A stretch of DNA of 64,000 nt from Tritrichomonas musculus (taxonomy: Eukaryota; Parabasalia; Tritrichomonadida; Tritrichomonadidae). The notes below the pieces were generated by a model. The model saw nothing but the letters and a program-made list of their open reading frames with translations. It was not told the DNA's origin and searched no databases. Both the position numbers and the translations under genes were made by a program. The stretch is from NCBI GenBank assembly GCA_039105265.1, contig JAPFFF010000055.1:434001-498000 (forward strand). Reading direction: 5' to 3'. This document shows, piece by piece, positions 1 to 9,448 of this stretch (positions are counted from its first letter, which is position 1; every line of letters begins with the position of its first letter).

Positions 1-1359
1 AAGTGCTCCATCTAATTCATTAGCTATTAATTGATGTTGATAGAAACGAGCAGAGCAAGTGTTTGAAAATTCAGTATCTGGATAAGTTCTTTTATTAACG
101 ACTAATTGAACGTTTTGATACATGATATTATCAAAGCATGTAATATCTAATGGACTCTTAGGGAACATCATGGTTATATTTGTTGCATTTCTAAGAGGAA
201 TTGATTTTGATATTTCTAAACCATTAACTTTTGCAGTACCTTCAAATATTTCACGTGTTAATTCTTGTGATGGAACTAATAATGCAGTTTGTAATTCACG
301 AATGAGTCCTTGATATACTCCAGGCTTGAGACCAAATCCTGAAAGATTTGATCGACCTAATTGAATGGTACCACCTAAAACATTTAATGTTATTTTACCA
401 ACTTTCATATCAATACCGTTTGCTGCTGTTATAGTCAATTTATCATTTACTACTTTAGCTTTTGATACATTAACCTTTAATATATTTGGATCAGTTTCTT
501 CGTTTTCATTTGGAGCTTCACCAGCTTTATATTGAACGACAATATTAGCTGGCTTTCCTACTTGTGTGAATTTACGAGTAATTGGAACGACAGCAGGCAT
601 TTCTTCATCAATGGCTTTATCATCGAGAAATTGAAATGTTTCTTTAACAACATTAGGATTAACTTGAACCCAAACCATGGCACGAAGTGATGTTTTAACT
701 TCTGCTTCAATTTCTCCACAAATATCGTTAGGGTAAAGTTGCCATGCTTGAAGTGCGAGCTGATCAGTAAACGGTATTGTTAATTCTATAGTTATTTTGT
801 GTGGTTTACCATCGGCAACGTCTGCAAGTGGAATATACCATCCGCAAATTGAAGGTGAAAATTGAGATACATTTTCCCATGTTGAGTGAGAGAATTTTGA
901 AGTTGCTTTAGCATCACGTGGTTTAATTGAATTATAAGCGAATGATTCACGCTGAAGTTCATCTTGTCTGTATGTATCTAAAAGTTTTCCATCAATCCAA
1001 AATCTACAGTCTTCATAAAATTCAACGGCATTTTTGAAACCAACAAATATTTGCAATAACTTATTAGTATCTGCGGAAACATCAATAGCTTCAGATAATT
1101 GAACGAGAAAATCCAAAAGAACCGTAGAAAATCCTTTTTCGATTTGTGAAATTGTATGTCCTGAATGAGTTAGTTTTATTCTTGTTTTGGTACCTACTGG
1201 CATTGGTGCATCTTTATTTGTGAATTCTTCCATAACTTGACTAAATGAATTATCTCCACCATTTCGTTGAATTAAATTTCTAAGTTTGTTTTGAAAGAAT
1301 GAGAGAATATCTCCTTCATCATTTCCTAAATTTTTCGTTTGAGCGTTTAAGTATGTCAT
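1..1359 (-). CDS. Polinton capsid-like structural protein, partial (C terminus outside window)
   Basis: A minus-strand frame runs open from an ATG at 1359 to the first base, giving at least 453 residues. It is rich in beta-prone segments and has no membrane span or enzyme motif. Size and position next to the packaging ATPase match the major capsid (jelly-roll) gene of Polintons; the assignment rests on context and general character, not on a recognised motif. It is divergent from the small gene at 1473, with about 110 bp of AT-rich DNA between the two starts. A profile comparison with Polinton double jelly-roll capsid proteins would settle it. Confidence 0.55.
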   Translation of the reverse strand, partial: MTYLNAQTKNLGNDEGDILSFFQNKLRNLIQRNGGDNSFSQVMEEFTNKDAPMPVGTKTRIKLTHSGHTISQIEKGFSTVLLDFLVQLSEAIDVSADTNKLLQIFVGFKNAVEFYEDCRFWIDGKLLDTYRQDELQRESFAYNSIKPRDAKATSKFSHSTWENVSQFSPSICGWYIPLADVADGKPHKITIELTIPFTDQLALQAWQLYPNDICGEIEAEVKTSLRAMVWVQVNPNVVKETFQFLDDKAIDEEMPAVVPITRKFTQVGKPANIVVQYKAGEAPNENEETDPNILKVNVSKAKVVNDKLTITAANGIDMKVGKITLNVLGGTIQLGRSNLSGFGLKPGVYQGLIRELQTALLVPSQELTREIFEGTAKVNGLEISKSIPLRNATNITMMFPKSPLDITCFDNIMYQNVQLVVNKRTYPDTEFSNTCSARFYQHQLIANELDGAL

Positions 1360-1472
1360 TTTAAATATTGAAAAAAAATTAAATAATAAGTTAATAAAGA
1401 AAAGAATTTATAGTTTTGAAAAAAATAAATGAATTAAGAAATGAAAAATAAATTTTTTACATTAATGAAAAT

Positions 1473-1793
1473 ATGGCGTTTGGAAGTTGGTTTAAAAATA
1501 TTGTGAACGGAGCTAAAAACATAATTGGCAAAATAGTTCCAAAAGTAAAGAAAGCAGTTGAAACAGTTGGTAGATTTGCACCATTGATAGGACAAGCTGG
1601 TGATTTAATAGGTGGAAGTGCTGGTGAGGTAATAAATACAATCGGAAATGGTGTGAGTAAATTAAATGACAGAATTAATTATAAAGGTGGAAACGTTAAC
1701 GCGTTAGGTGCGAACGGTGCAGGAGCTCGAAGAATTGTAGGCGCAAATGGTGTAGGTATTAGAAGGTTTGATATTCCATTACTGAAGGAATAA
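1473..1793 (+). CDS. Small Gly/Ala-rich basic Polinton protein
   Basis: A 106-residue protein starts MAFGSWFKNIVNGAKN. It has an amphipathic basic N-terminal helix, then a Gly/Ala/Asn-rich segment with repeated 'GANG' steps, and ends in PLLKE. Small proteins of this type (amphipathic helix plus Gly-rich tail) occur in the virion modules of adenovirus-like and Polinton elements, where membrane-active or minor capsid roles have been proposed. That role is inference here. It is divergent from the capsid-like gene and is followed closely by a small minus-strand ORF at 1801. Confidence 0.5.
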   Translation: MAFGSWFKNIVNGAKNIIGKIVPKVKKAVETVGRFAPLIGQAGDLIGGSAGEVINTIGNGVSKLNDRINYKGGNVNALGANGAGARRIVGANGVGIRRFDIPLLKE

Positions 1794-1800
1794 AAATAAA

Positions 1801-1944
1801 TCATGAGTAAAGTCGTTTCCTCATTTCATCAGTTAATTCAGGTGGTTTATCGTTTAATGTTGGGGAAAGTTTCACAATGCGAATGAGTAAATTAGCGAGT
1901 TCAATAATTGCTAAACAACCAAGAAAAATTTCTGATAAACTCAT
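1801..1944 (-). CDS. Tiny putative membrane protein (47 aa)
   Basis: A short minus-strand ORF, ATG at 1944 and TGA at 1801, encodes 47 residues. The N-terminal half (LSEIFLGCLAIIELANLLI) is a plausible single transmembrane helix and the rest is polar and charged. It fits exactly between the flanking genes at 1793 and 1985 without overlap, which supports it being a real gene. No family is recognised. Confidence 0.35.
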   Translation of the reverse strand: MSLSEIFLGCLAIIELANLLIRIVKLSPTLNDKPPELTDEMRKRLYS

Positions 1945-1984
1945 TTATTATTAATTAAAAATTTTTATTTTTGTTTTTAATTAA

Positions 1985-2341
1985 ATGGATTTAAAAGTTA
2001 TTGAACCAATTAAAAACTATTTAAAAGAATTTAAAACAGTCGATGAATTTAATTTATGGTATTCAAAGAATAAGGAAGAAGTGGATAAGTTAACGACTCA
2101 TAAATTAAACAAAATGTATAAAATCGATGGGTATAGAATTACAAAAATAAAGGGTGTGTTGATGTTAAAGAAATGGGTTGAAAAAGACGAAAAAGAGATA
2201 GGTAAGGCTTCACCCAGGACGGAGTCCATTGAAGAATTAAGGAATGAAATAAATGAAATCAGAAATACAGTAAATAAAATTATATCATTTCTTCAGGAAT
2301 CGTCAAGTTCTATTGATGTATTACCGCCATCAACAACTTGA
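1985..2341 (+). CDS. Small charged Polinton protein with C-terminal coiled coil
   Basis: A 118-residue Lys/Glu-rich protein. The first 70 residues look like a compact helical domain (aromatic motif 'FNLWYSKNKEE'). Residues about 80-105 form a predicted coiled coil (IEELRNEINEIRNTVNKI), followed by a Ser/Pro tail. No function is recognised. Its 3' end overlaps the convergent ATPase gene by 49 bp (2293-2341), the tight packing expected inside a virus-like element. Confidence 0.5.
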   Translation: MDLKVIEPIKNYLKEFKTVDEFNLWYSKNKEEVDKLTTHKLNKMYKIDGYRITKIKGVLMLKKWVEKDEKEIGKASPRTESIEELRNEINEIRNTVNKIISFLQESSSSIDVLPPSTT

Positions 2342-3126
2342 ATGATCATATATGGATGACTTTCACAATCTTCAGTTTTTCGTTTCAATATTTTTGAATA
2401 CATTTCATAAAATTCGTCAAATGATAAATTAGATGCTGATTGTGAATAAATATAACGTAATTGTTGTTTATTGAAACATGGAAATATAAATAATGTTGAT
2501 ATTTCATTTTTAACATGAGGTTTTAATCCTTTCCAACCTTGAATTAAAAGGAGGAATGAAAAATTTATATGTCTACATCTACGTATTAATTGGCTAAAAT
2601 AAGATTCTTCTGAAGAAAAGAGTTTACTGTTGGAAATATCATCGAATAAAACGATTGTATGCAATACTTCTCGGTTGAAATCAAAAACTGCAAGCATTTT
2701 AAACATATCCTCTTTTTGTTGATCATCTATTTTATCCTGCAGGTTTTCCCGTTTGATAAGATTATATAAATTCTTTGCTGAGATTAAATCCTTCATAAAT
2801 TCAACAGCTTCTTGTTCACTAATTATAATATATGGAATCATAAGAAGTGGCTTTAATGCTAAAAATGTTTTGTCTGATTCCTGACCGTCTTTTGTAACGT
2901 AGACAAATAAGTGATGAGTGTTTAATACACCTAATTTGATGATTTCCTTTAATGCTATCACAGTCTTTCCGGATGATTGCTTACCAACAATGACGTTAAC
3001 ACTATTTAACCTAATATTAACCTCAGGGTGTATTTCAGAAATTAGGCTTTCATTTTTATTCATAGTATAGGTTTTCAACGTATTCATAACGTGCGTTTTA
3101 ACCATATTCTCTAATGATGTGTTCAT
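2293..3126 (-). CDS. FtsK/HerA-type genome-packaging ATPase of the Polinton
   Basis: A 277-residue P-loop protein. The Walker A motif GKQSSGKT lies near residues 48-55, and a Walker B-like stretch TIVLFDDIS (hydrophobic strand followed by two Asp) is near residue 160. Length and architecture fit the small A32-like/FtsK-HerA packaging ATPases of Polintons and related viruses, which drive DNA into the capsid. The start at 3126 is the first ATG and lies about 100 bp from the end of the neighbouring minus-strand gene. The 3' end overlaps the convergent gene ending at 2341. Confidence 0.75.
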   Translation of the reverse strand: MNTSLENMVKTHVMNTLKTYTMNKNESLISEIHPEVNIRLNSVNVIVGKQSSGKTVIALKEIIKLGVLNTHHLFVYVTKDGQESDKTFLALKPLLMIPYIIISEQEAVEFMKDLISAKNLYNLIKRENLQDKIDDQQKEDMFKMLAVFDFNREVLHTIVLFDDISNSKLFSSEESYFSQLIRRCRHINFSFLLLIQGWKGLKPHVKNEISTLFIFPCFNKQQLRYIYSQSASNLSFDEFYEMYSKILKRKTEDCESHPYMIIQVVDGGNTSIELDDS

Positions 3127-3232
3127 TTTCTATGTATTAATGTAAAAGTTTATTTTAATTATAGATAAAAATATATTTTATGTTTATGAATCATTAACTG
3201 AAATTAGATATTAACACATTTCTTAAAATTTA

Positions 3233-4666
3233 TTATTCAGGTTCTTCTACGATTGCTGATGTTTGTAGTGCTTGTACTTGTGATTGAACATTAGCATCAA
3301 ACCATTTATTAAAATCACTTGGATTTGGAGGTAATGTATTTATTCCTTTAAGTATTATTGCAATTGTTGCTTTAGCAACTAATGGAATATGTTCTGGGTC
3401 AACTGGTAGTCCGGATTTATTACACATTTCACATGCAGTAGGTACAAATTCACCAATTTTTACAGGATTAATTAAATAATCGTGAACTATGAACTCAATA
3501 GCTTCTTTAACTGCTTTCTTTCCTCTTAAATTCTTCCATTGATCCTCATTAACATTCATAACACTTTCACCATAAACATAAACCATTGCAGGAAGTAAAG
3601 CAAATTGATTCCATATAACCGTTGCCATTTGTGTAAGTGTGAATGGTAATTTTACACCGTTGAGGTATTTAATACCTTGATAAATTGGAGAGATACACTT
3701 ACCAACAAATGCCTGATAAGTTGAACGTTTCTTTGGTTTGATTAAGTGCTTTTCATCGATACCAGCAGCTTTTAATTTTGTTTCAAAGTCTTGCCAACTT
3801 TCACCCGCATAATTAGTGACTGTACGCCCTGTTTCATCAAATTCAGGATGATATATATTATTAATAAATCCTCTTAAGTTCATACCTTGTTTATGAGCTT
3901 CTTTACGTTGGTCCACAGTTGGGTAAGCTTTATAATAAGCATTGCGATATGGGAATAATGACGGAACGGTTGTAAATCCATTAACTATTACAGGCTTTTT
4001 ACCTTCTTTTGTTTGTACGACGACTTCAGGTGTTCCATCACCATCTAAATCTTTACCGGTGGCTTCATATAAATCATTATATCCATGTCGATTAATCCAT
4101 TCATTCGCACTTACAACACTTTGAGCGTCTCGAATTTGTTTAACATCTTGATTTAATTTAGCCACAACATTAATTAAGTCATCCATACCAACATTACCAT
4201 ATTTATTTTGTTTTGCCTTTTTCGTTGGTTGAATTGCAGCCATTCTTTCACGGTAAAACGCCATATCATTTAATGCTTTCGTTAAGTCTTTCTTATTAAT
4301 GTTATTTTCTGCCAAGCTAGCGTATGATTGATCACGCATTTGGTTTAATTGAGAAACATTATTTATTAATTGCGGAATTTTCGATTTATTCATTTTATTA
4401 ATTGGTAAAAAATTTAAATTATCGTTTTTGTTTTGAAAATTATTTAATCTAGAAATAAAATTTGAAATTGATTTATCATTTATTCTCAAACCTTCATGTT
4501 GTATATAATTATTTTCATTTAAAAATTTCATTAAATTTGAAACTGAACCTTGCCATGAAGGCGACTCATGAAGAGTAACGTTAAGTTTTTCATTAATTAA
4601 TTCAATATATTTATTAAGTTTATCAAGTTTCAAACCTTTAAAATTATTTCTATTTAATTTTGACAT
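3233..4666 (-). CDS. Conserved-looking Polinton protein of unknown function
   Basis: A 477-residue protein with a polar, Asn/Lys-rich helical N-terminal half (residues 1-180). The central region contains DLDGDGTPEV near residue 205, a calcium-loop-like Asp pattern, then a conserved-looking aromatic segment (VPSLFPYRNAYYKAYP). The C-terminal half is mildly hydrophobic and ends in an acidic tail. It sits between the packaging ATPase and the repeat-rich end of the element, on the same strand as the ATPase and capsid-like gene. It may be a second structural protein; no enzymatic motif is visible. Confidence 0.55.
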   Translation of the reverse strand: MSKLNRNNFKGLKLDKLNKYIELINEKLNVTLHESPSWQGSVSNLMKFLNENNYIQHEGLRINDKSISNFISRLNNFQNKNDNLNFLPINKMNKSKIPQLINNVSQLNQMRDQSYASLAENNINKKDLTKALNDMAFYRERMAAIQPTKKAKQNKYGNVGMDDLINVVAKLNQDVKQIRDAQSVVSANEWINRHGYNDLYEATGKDLDGDGTPEVVVQTKEGKKPVIVNGFTTVPSLFPYRNAYYKAYPTVDQRKEAHKQGMNLRGFINNIYHPEFDETGRTVTNYAGESWQDFETKLKAAGIDEKHLIKPKKRSTYQAFVGKCISPIYQGIKYLNGVKLPFTLTQMATVIWNQFALLPAMVYVYGESVMNVNEDQWKNLRGKKAVKEAIEFIVHDYLINPVKIGEFVPTACEMCNKSGLPVDPEHIPLVAKATIAIILKGINTLPPNPSDFNKWFDANVQSQVQALQTSAIVEEPE

Positions 4667-4842
4667 ATTCTTTATATTAAAATAAATTTAATCATTTATG
4701 TTATAAAATTTATGTTTTCAATTTTTTGACTTTTGAGATTTATTTTTTTTGAGACATGTGATATAAAAATAAATTATAAAATAATTTTATAATTTGTGGT
4801 GAACGTTTATTTATAAAAATTTTTTCGATTTATGTGAGTATT

Positions 4843-5175
4843 GAATTAATGCATTTTTGCAAATAACGGATTTTAAAAAATTTTATAATTTGTGAGAGTA
4901 TTCAATTAATGCATTTTTGCAAATAACGGATTTTAAAAAAATTTTATGAAAAAATTTCTATAATAATAACCGTAAAATCACCTTCAATTAATGCTTTTTT
5001 TCATTCAATTAATGCATTTTTGCAACTTTTATGAATTGAATGACTTCTCAATTAATGCTACTAACGAATTTTATGATTTGAATGATTTCTCAATTAATGC
5101 ATTTTTGCATTTTTGCTACTAACGAATATTATGAATTGAATGACTTCTCAATTAATGTATTTTTGCATTTACGCA
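4843..5175. repeat. Iteron-like direct repeats near the Polinton end
   Basis: The phrase TCAATTAATGCATTTTTGCA recurs in exact or near-exact form about seven times (around 4853, 4897, 4985, 5003, 5049, 5091 and 5147). The first two copies belong to a longer unit of about 47 bp that continues into AAATAACGGATTTTAAAAAA. The repeats lie outside all reading frames, just beyond the last gene of the element. Their location suggests a terminal or subterminal role such as replication or integrase recognition, but no function is shown. Confidence 0.7.
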
Positions 5176-5598
5176 TAAAATTTATGATTTCAATTTTTGA
5201 CTTTTGAGATTTGAGGATGAAATTTATGAAAATCATTTATGAAGGGGTGATGAATCAGTGGTGTTGTAAAATTTAAAAAAATTTGTAATAATATTATCGC
5301 ATATAACAAAATTTATGAATTAAAAATTTATATGTGGATAAGTCGTGAATTAAAATAATGATATTATAGATTCTAAAAAGCAGTGAGTTGTGGATAGGTG
5401 AAATCATTATATATAGAATAACTGTGTAATGTGACGTCAACAATTATTAACCCCCCACTGCTTATCTCATATACACTACTTTAAAATATCTTTAGTAAAT
5501 TATGAATTTTACTTAAAACATATATTAAAATATATTTTATAATTTTAAAATTTTTTATGTTTAAATAATTCTCCTAATTATGAATTATCCGTCATTAT

Positions 5599-6220
5599 AC
5601 CTTCTAATGGTAACCTGAAAAAATGGACCAGACCCGTTTTTTTCGGGTAGGGTAATTACCCACCATTCAAGTGAAGTGTTTAAGTATTACCCGATTATTT
5701 TTCTTTAATTATTCATTTAATTTATAATAATAAATAATAAATATTAATTTTTTTCATTAATAATTTTGATTTCTTGATTCATTTTCAATATCTGATTCAA
5801 ACTTTAAGGAAAATTTTCCTCTGAAAAAGCTGATATAAATTCAATTTCAATTTTTTTTGATATTATAATATTACATTTATAACTTTATTCTAAACCCAAC
5901 AAATAACATAATTAATATTAAATATTCATATTATGATTATTATTCCATAAAAAAAAGAATTTTTTTGGAATCACTTAAATTGATATCATCCAAACATATG
6001 ATACCGTAGCAAATTGCATCTCAAATATTATCAATAGAATATCTGACAAGAATAATAATAATATCATTAAAGAAATGGTCTGGTAAAAAATTACCATCTT
6101 TATAAATGGCCGGGTAAAATTTTACCATTAGGTAATATGGTATTTTCCTACCCAGGTAAAAAATGACCCTACCCAAGAAGGATCTGTCAAAAGGGGTCGG
6201 GTAGGTACCGCTTTCAAGGT
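5599..6220. mobile_element. Small non-autonomous DNA transposon (MITE), hAT-like
   Basis: The ends are imperfect inverted repeats: the left begins ACCTTCTAATGGTAACCT, and the right, read in reverse complement, begins ACCTTGAAAGCGGTACCT. Both continue into a GGGTAGGG motif. The same 10 bases, TATCCGTCAT, flank both sides (5586-5595 and 6222-6231), separated from the ends by 1-3 bases, as expected of a target duplication. The interior has no coding capacity. The element ends 76 bp before the HSP70-like start codon, so it is part of that gene's upstream region. Confidence 0.65.
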
Positions 6221-6296
6221 CTATCCGTCATGTTTTGTTGCATTTTTGTGACAATGAAAATTTTAAAAATTTTATTAAAATTATTTTTAATTTAAC

Positions 6297-7172
6297 ATGA
6301 AGAAACATGCTCTAGGAATTGATTTTGGTACAACATTTTCAGAAGTTTCTGTTGTTTTGAACAATTATGTAGAATTAGTTGCAGATAAAAATCGCTGCAA
6401 AAATATTCCTTCAATTGTGCATATCTCCCAAAAGAATGGTGAAATAAAGTTTTTAGTTGGCAGCTTTGCACAAGATAAACTAATTTTACAACCTAAATCA
6501 ACTATCTATGATATAAAAAGAATGCTAGGAAAAAGATACGATGATGACGATATTCAAAAAATGAAAAAAGAATGGCCTTTTGAAATTGAAAAGAGTGAAA
6601 CAGGTGGTATTTTAATATGTGTAGAAGGTATAAACAAAAAATTCCATCCATACGAACTATCAGGAGAAATATTAAAATATCTTGTTGATGTTGGAAATCA
6701 AAGGTTTCCAAAAGAAGAAAGAACAAGAGATGTAATTATTACAATTCCAGCTAATTTCTGTGATGAACAACGTTCAGAAACTCTACTTGCCGCAAAATAT
6801 GCAAAATTAAATGTTCTCACCTTCGTAAACGAGCCAACAGCAGCCGGTATTGCCTTTGGCATCAACACTAACACCAAGAAAGAAGGAGAACATGTTTTAA
6901 TTTTTGATTTTGGTGGAGGAACTCTTGATGTTTCTCATTTATTTATTTCTGAGAAAGAAATAACCGTCAAAGCAACCGCCGGTGACATGAATCTTGGTGG
7001 TAGAGACTTTGATGAGAACTTAATTAATTACTTGATTGATAAACTTGATCTTGATAACAAATTTGTCAAAAATAAAGCAAAAATGAGCAAATTAAGAAAG
7101 TCAGCAATTGCAATAAAAAGTTCTCTTTCGAATTCAGATCTTCAATATAATGAAGAAAGATATTTATTTTGA
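6297..7172 (+). CDS. HSP70-like chaperone, N-terminal part (frameshifted gene)
   Basis: The product begins with the HSP70 phosphate-1 signature (LGIDFGTTFSEVSVVL) and carries FDFGGGTLDVS and GDMNLGGRDFDENLINYL, all hallmarks of the actin-like ATPase domain. The frame closes after 291 residues, in the second half of the ATPase domain. The homology resumes in the +1 frame around 7132, so the whole gene is 6297-8127 (about 610 codons plus one extra base). HSP70s bind and release unfolded protein under ATP control. The missing EEVD tail and divergent sequence suggest a specialised rather than housekeeping HSP70. Whether the break is a real mutation or an assembly error cannot be told here. Confidence 0.8.
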   Translation: MKKHALGIDFGTTFSEVSVVLNNYVELVADKNRCKNIPSIVHISQKNGEIKFLVGSFAQDKLILQPKSTIYDIKRMLGKRYDDDDIQKMKKEWPFEIEKSETGGILICVEGINKKFHPYELSGEILKYLVDVGNQRFPKEERTRDVIITIPANFCDEQRSETLLAAKYAKLNVLTFVNEPTAAGIAFGINTNTKKEGEHVLIFDFGGGTLDVSHLFISEKEITVKATAGDMNLGGRDFDENLINYLIDKLDLDNKFVKNKAKMSKLRKSAIAIKSSLSNSDLQYNEERYLF

Positions 7173-8127
7173 TGATGATGAACTTGATGCAAATCAAACA
7201 ATTACACTTAAAGAATTTGAAGAAATAAATAAAAATTTAATTTCTAGAATTTTGTCTCCAATTAAAGAAGTTGAATCATTTGCTAAAATTGATAGAATTA
7301 TAACAGTTGGCGGTTCTTCTTATATGTTGTTTGTGAATCGTGAAATAAATAAACTTTTCAATAAGGAACCTTATCCTGGAGTTGATCCATGGGAAGCAGT
7401 TGGACTTGGTGCAGGGATGCTTGCTGCAAAAATAATTGCAGATGGCCAAATTCCTGTTTGGATGAAAGATATTAAATTGACTGATATTTGTCCTTTTTCA
7501 ATTGGAACATCAAATTCAGATGGGAAAATGGTTGTTTTAATTAAAAAGAATGAAGCAATCCCAACATTCGCTCCTCAAAAGTTTCGTACAGTTCTTTATA
7601 GACAGGAAGAATTTTATGTCGATGTTTTGGAAGGTGAAGAGATAATGGCAAAAAATAATCAAGTTCTTGGCGGTTTTACAATACAAAATTTGCCAAAAAC
7701 AGAAAAATTTTTAGAATTTGAAATCACTTTTTCAATCAATAAATATGGAATCCTCTCTGCTAAAGCTGAATTGATTGGCGGAGATTTAGATGGTTCAACA
7801 TCTATTGATATTAAAAAGGTGAATCCTTGGTGTCATCGTGATAAACCTAATGAGTTGTTCGATGGAAACAATGTTCATAAAATCTTTTATACAAATTTGC
7901 AAAGATTTATCTTGTTCAATATGGATTCCATTCTCAAATTATATTCAAAAGATTCTGTTCAAAGTGTATTGAATGATATTCAGTATAGAATGAAACATCT
8001 GGATCCAAACGATGTTGAATTCGTTGATATCGATGATTATGTATATAGTTTCCTTGAGAAATATAAATTTTACTTTAAAGTGCACCAGTTACCTTATTTC
8101 CTCGGTATTTATAAAGGTTTGATTTAA
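7150..8127 (+). CDS. HSP70-like chaperone, C-terminal part (frameshifted gene)
   Basis: This frame continues the HSP70 begun at 6297. It holds the end of the ATPase domain (ITLKEFEEINKNLI, then VGGSSYMLFVNREI and GVDPWEAVGLGAGMLAA), followed by a substrate-binding-like beta domain (CPFSIGTS...) and a short helical C terminus ending in YKGLI without an EEVD motif. The ATG at 7150 lies inside the ATPase domain and is unlikely to be a genuine start; homology extends upstream of it to about 7132. If the shift is real, neither half would be a working chaperone. Confidence 0.75.
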   Translation: MKKDIYFDDDELDANQTITLKEFEEINKNLISRILSPIKEVESFAKIDRIITVGGSSYMLFVNREINKLFNKEPYPGVDPWEAVGLGAGMLAAKIIADGQIPVWMKDIKLTDICPFSIGTSNSDGKMVVLIKKNEAIPTFAPQKFRTVLYRQEEFYVDVLEGEEIMAKNNQVLGGFTIQNLPKTEKFLEFEITFSINKYGILSAKAELIGGDLDGSTSIDIKKVNPWCHRDKPNELFDGNNVHKIFYTNLQRFILFNMDSILKLYSKDSVQSVLNDIQYRMKHLDPNDVEFVDIDDYVYSFLEKYKFYFKVHQLPYFLGIYKGLI

Positions 8128-8329
8128 ATTTTACAAAAGAATTATTTCAATAAAAATAGCTTAGCCAATGATTTTTAATTACTGTTCTCAAAAAGTTAAT
8201 TGTTAAAATTAACTTTAAATAAACGATGATTTTTAATTGAATTTTATTTTTATAGAAATGCTTAAACTCAGTAAAGAATGTATATCCAACCAAATAAGTG
8301 AAAACTCTGAAAAAATTACAGTATTACTG

Positions 8330-9172
8330 TCAATGGTGAAGATTTTGGAATTTGTAGATTTTTCGCTGATCTTTTATCCTCAAAAATTTTAAAAGTGAGC
8401 CAAGAATACATTGTGCTTCTGGATCATTTTGATTAGTAACATGTAGATTTTCAAAAATAGCGATTAAATGATTTATATCACACCTTTTTGCTGGATCTTT
8501 GAAAAAACATTTCTTGGTCGCTTTTTGTTTTTGGAAATTCATCAAACAAAATGTAATGCATTATACATCCCAATAATTTTTAAACGTACATCATAAATCA
8601 AAATTTCGATTTTTCTCAAAAATGTTAGCATAAAGAGTTATAATTTTACTTTTGTTTATTATGCAATAATATATATAGAAGCGATATATATGGTTCAATA
8701 TGGAAACAATAATCCAAATAATCCGATATTTCGATTTTATTTTTTCATTATCAGCAATAGAAAAAATGCTAAAATTTCAATTTTTGGTTCGAATGCTATA
8801 TTTGTTTATATCAAATATTAAGTGCTTAACATATTGATATATTTCATTTATTACCAAAATCTTTGTATCTAAAGAAAAATCCAAAATAAATAAAAATTTT
8901 TAAAAATTTCCCGATCACATTTAAATTCTCTTCTGTAAATCACGGCATATCAGTCCTTTCTCGTGAATGGACTGAACTGTATGTAAAATCTCCAAAATCA
9001 TATCGTATCTCTGTTTATTGGTCAGTGTTTTTGTATTGTATTCACGCAATGTTTCACCTTCAACATATTCTAGAAGAAGACATTTTTTTTTACTCTTCTC
9101 AATGTATCCAAAATATTTAACAATGTACGGCCCTTGAATTCTCAAATAATTTGAATGTTCTCGTTCAATCAA
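8330..9172 (-). pseudogene. Decayed kinase-Sel1 gene fragment (third copy of the family)
   Basis: Two minus-strand pieces match the intact genes at 9449 and 21710. At 8921-9172 lies the kinase N-lobe to catalytic loop (IEREHSNYLRIQGPYIVKYF to GLICRDL). At 8330-8545 lies the C-lobe end and the first Sel1 residues (CFFKDPAKRCDINHL, then NQNDPEAQCILG). The activation loop and the whole repeat array are missing. Just upstream of the kinase piece (about 9176) the homology ends abruptly and continues as the 3' flank of the next copy, so this fragment abuts the adjacent gene's duplication unit. About 375 bp between the two pieces is AT-rich with no recognisable coding. Confidence 0.8.
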
Positions 9173-9175
9173 TTG

Positions 9176-9448
9176 ATTAATTGGTCAAGATTGAGAAAGT
9201 TAAAGAAATATATTTATTGAAGAGCTAGTTGTTACAAAAAGACAAGTTTATATGTACTTCAATTGGAATTCAAAGCAATTGTCTAATAAAAGATGCTTTC
9301 GATGATCAATGCACGATGTAATTGGTGCTAATTAAGGAAAACTACAGATGATTTTCATGCCTTTATATATGAAAAATGCACTGAATAGCAATTGAGTGGA
9401 ATATTTAAATAAAGCAAACATTTATCTTTACTTCTTTTTGAGAACATT
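9176..9448. repeat. Duplicated 3' flank of the kinase-Sel1 genes
   Basis: This non-coding stretch is nearly identical to 21436-21709, the region downstream of the second intact paralog; both begin AATTGGTCAAGATTGAGAAA. The duplicated unit therefore includes gene and 3' flank. A shorter, more diverged relative of the same flank occurs around 19280-19335, next to degraded gene pieces. Confidence 0.85.

Larger units (their letters stand above)
1..5480. mobile_element. Polinton/Maverick element, one end (continues off the left edge)
   Basis: The block holds a capsid-like gene, small ORFs, a packaging-type ATPase and a conserved unknown protein, followed by about 800 bp of repeat-rich non-coding DNA. 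This cluster fits the structural module of trichomonad Polintons (Mavericks). The polymerase, integrase and protease expected of the family are not in the window and would lie to the left if present. The reading frames seen here are open, so this part looks whole rather than decayed, which suggests a fairly recent copy. The right boundary is approximate: it is placed where the repeat-rich DNA ends, and the opposite terminal repeat is not available for comparison. Confidence 0.7.

Noticed and set aside
8330-8545. Stand-alone 71-residue gene
   Set aside because: It is a fragment of the kinase C-lobe and first Sel1 unit of the neighbouring family, without the rest of the gene.
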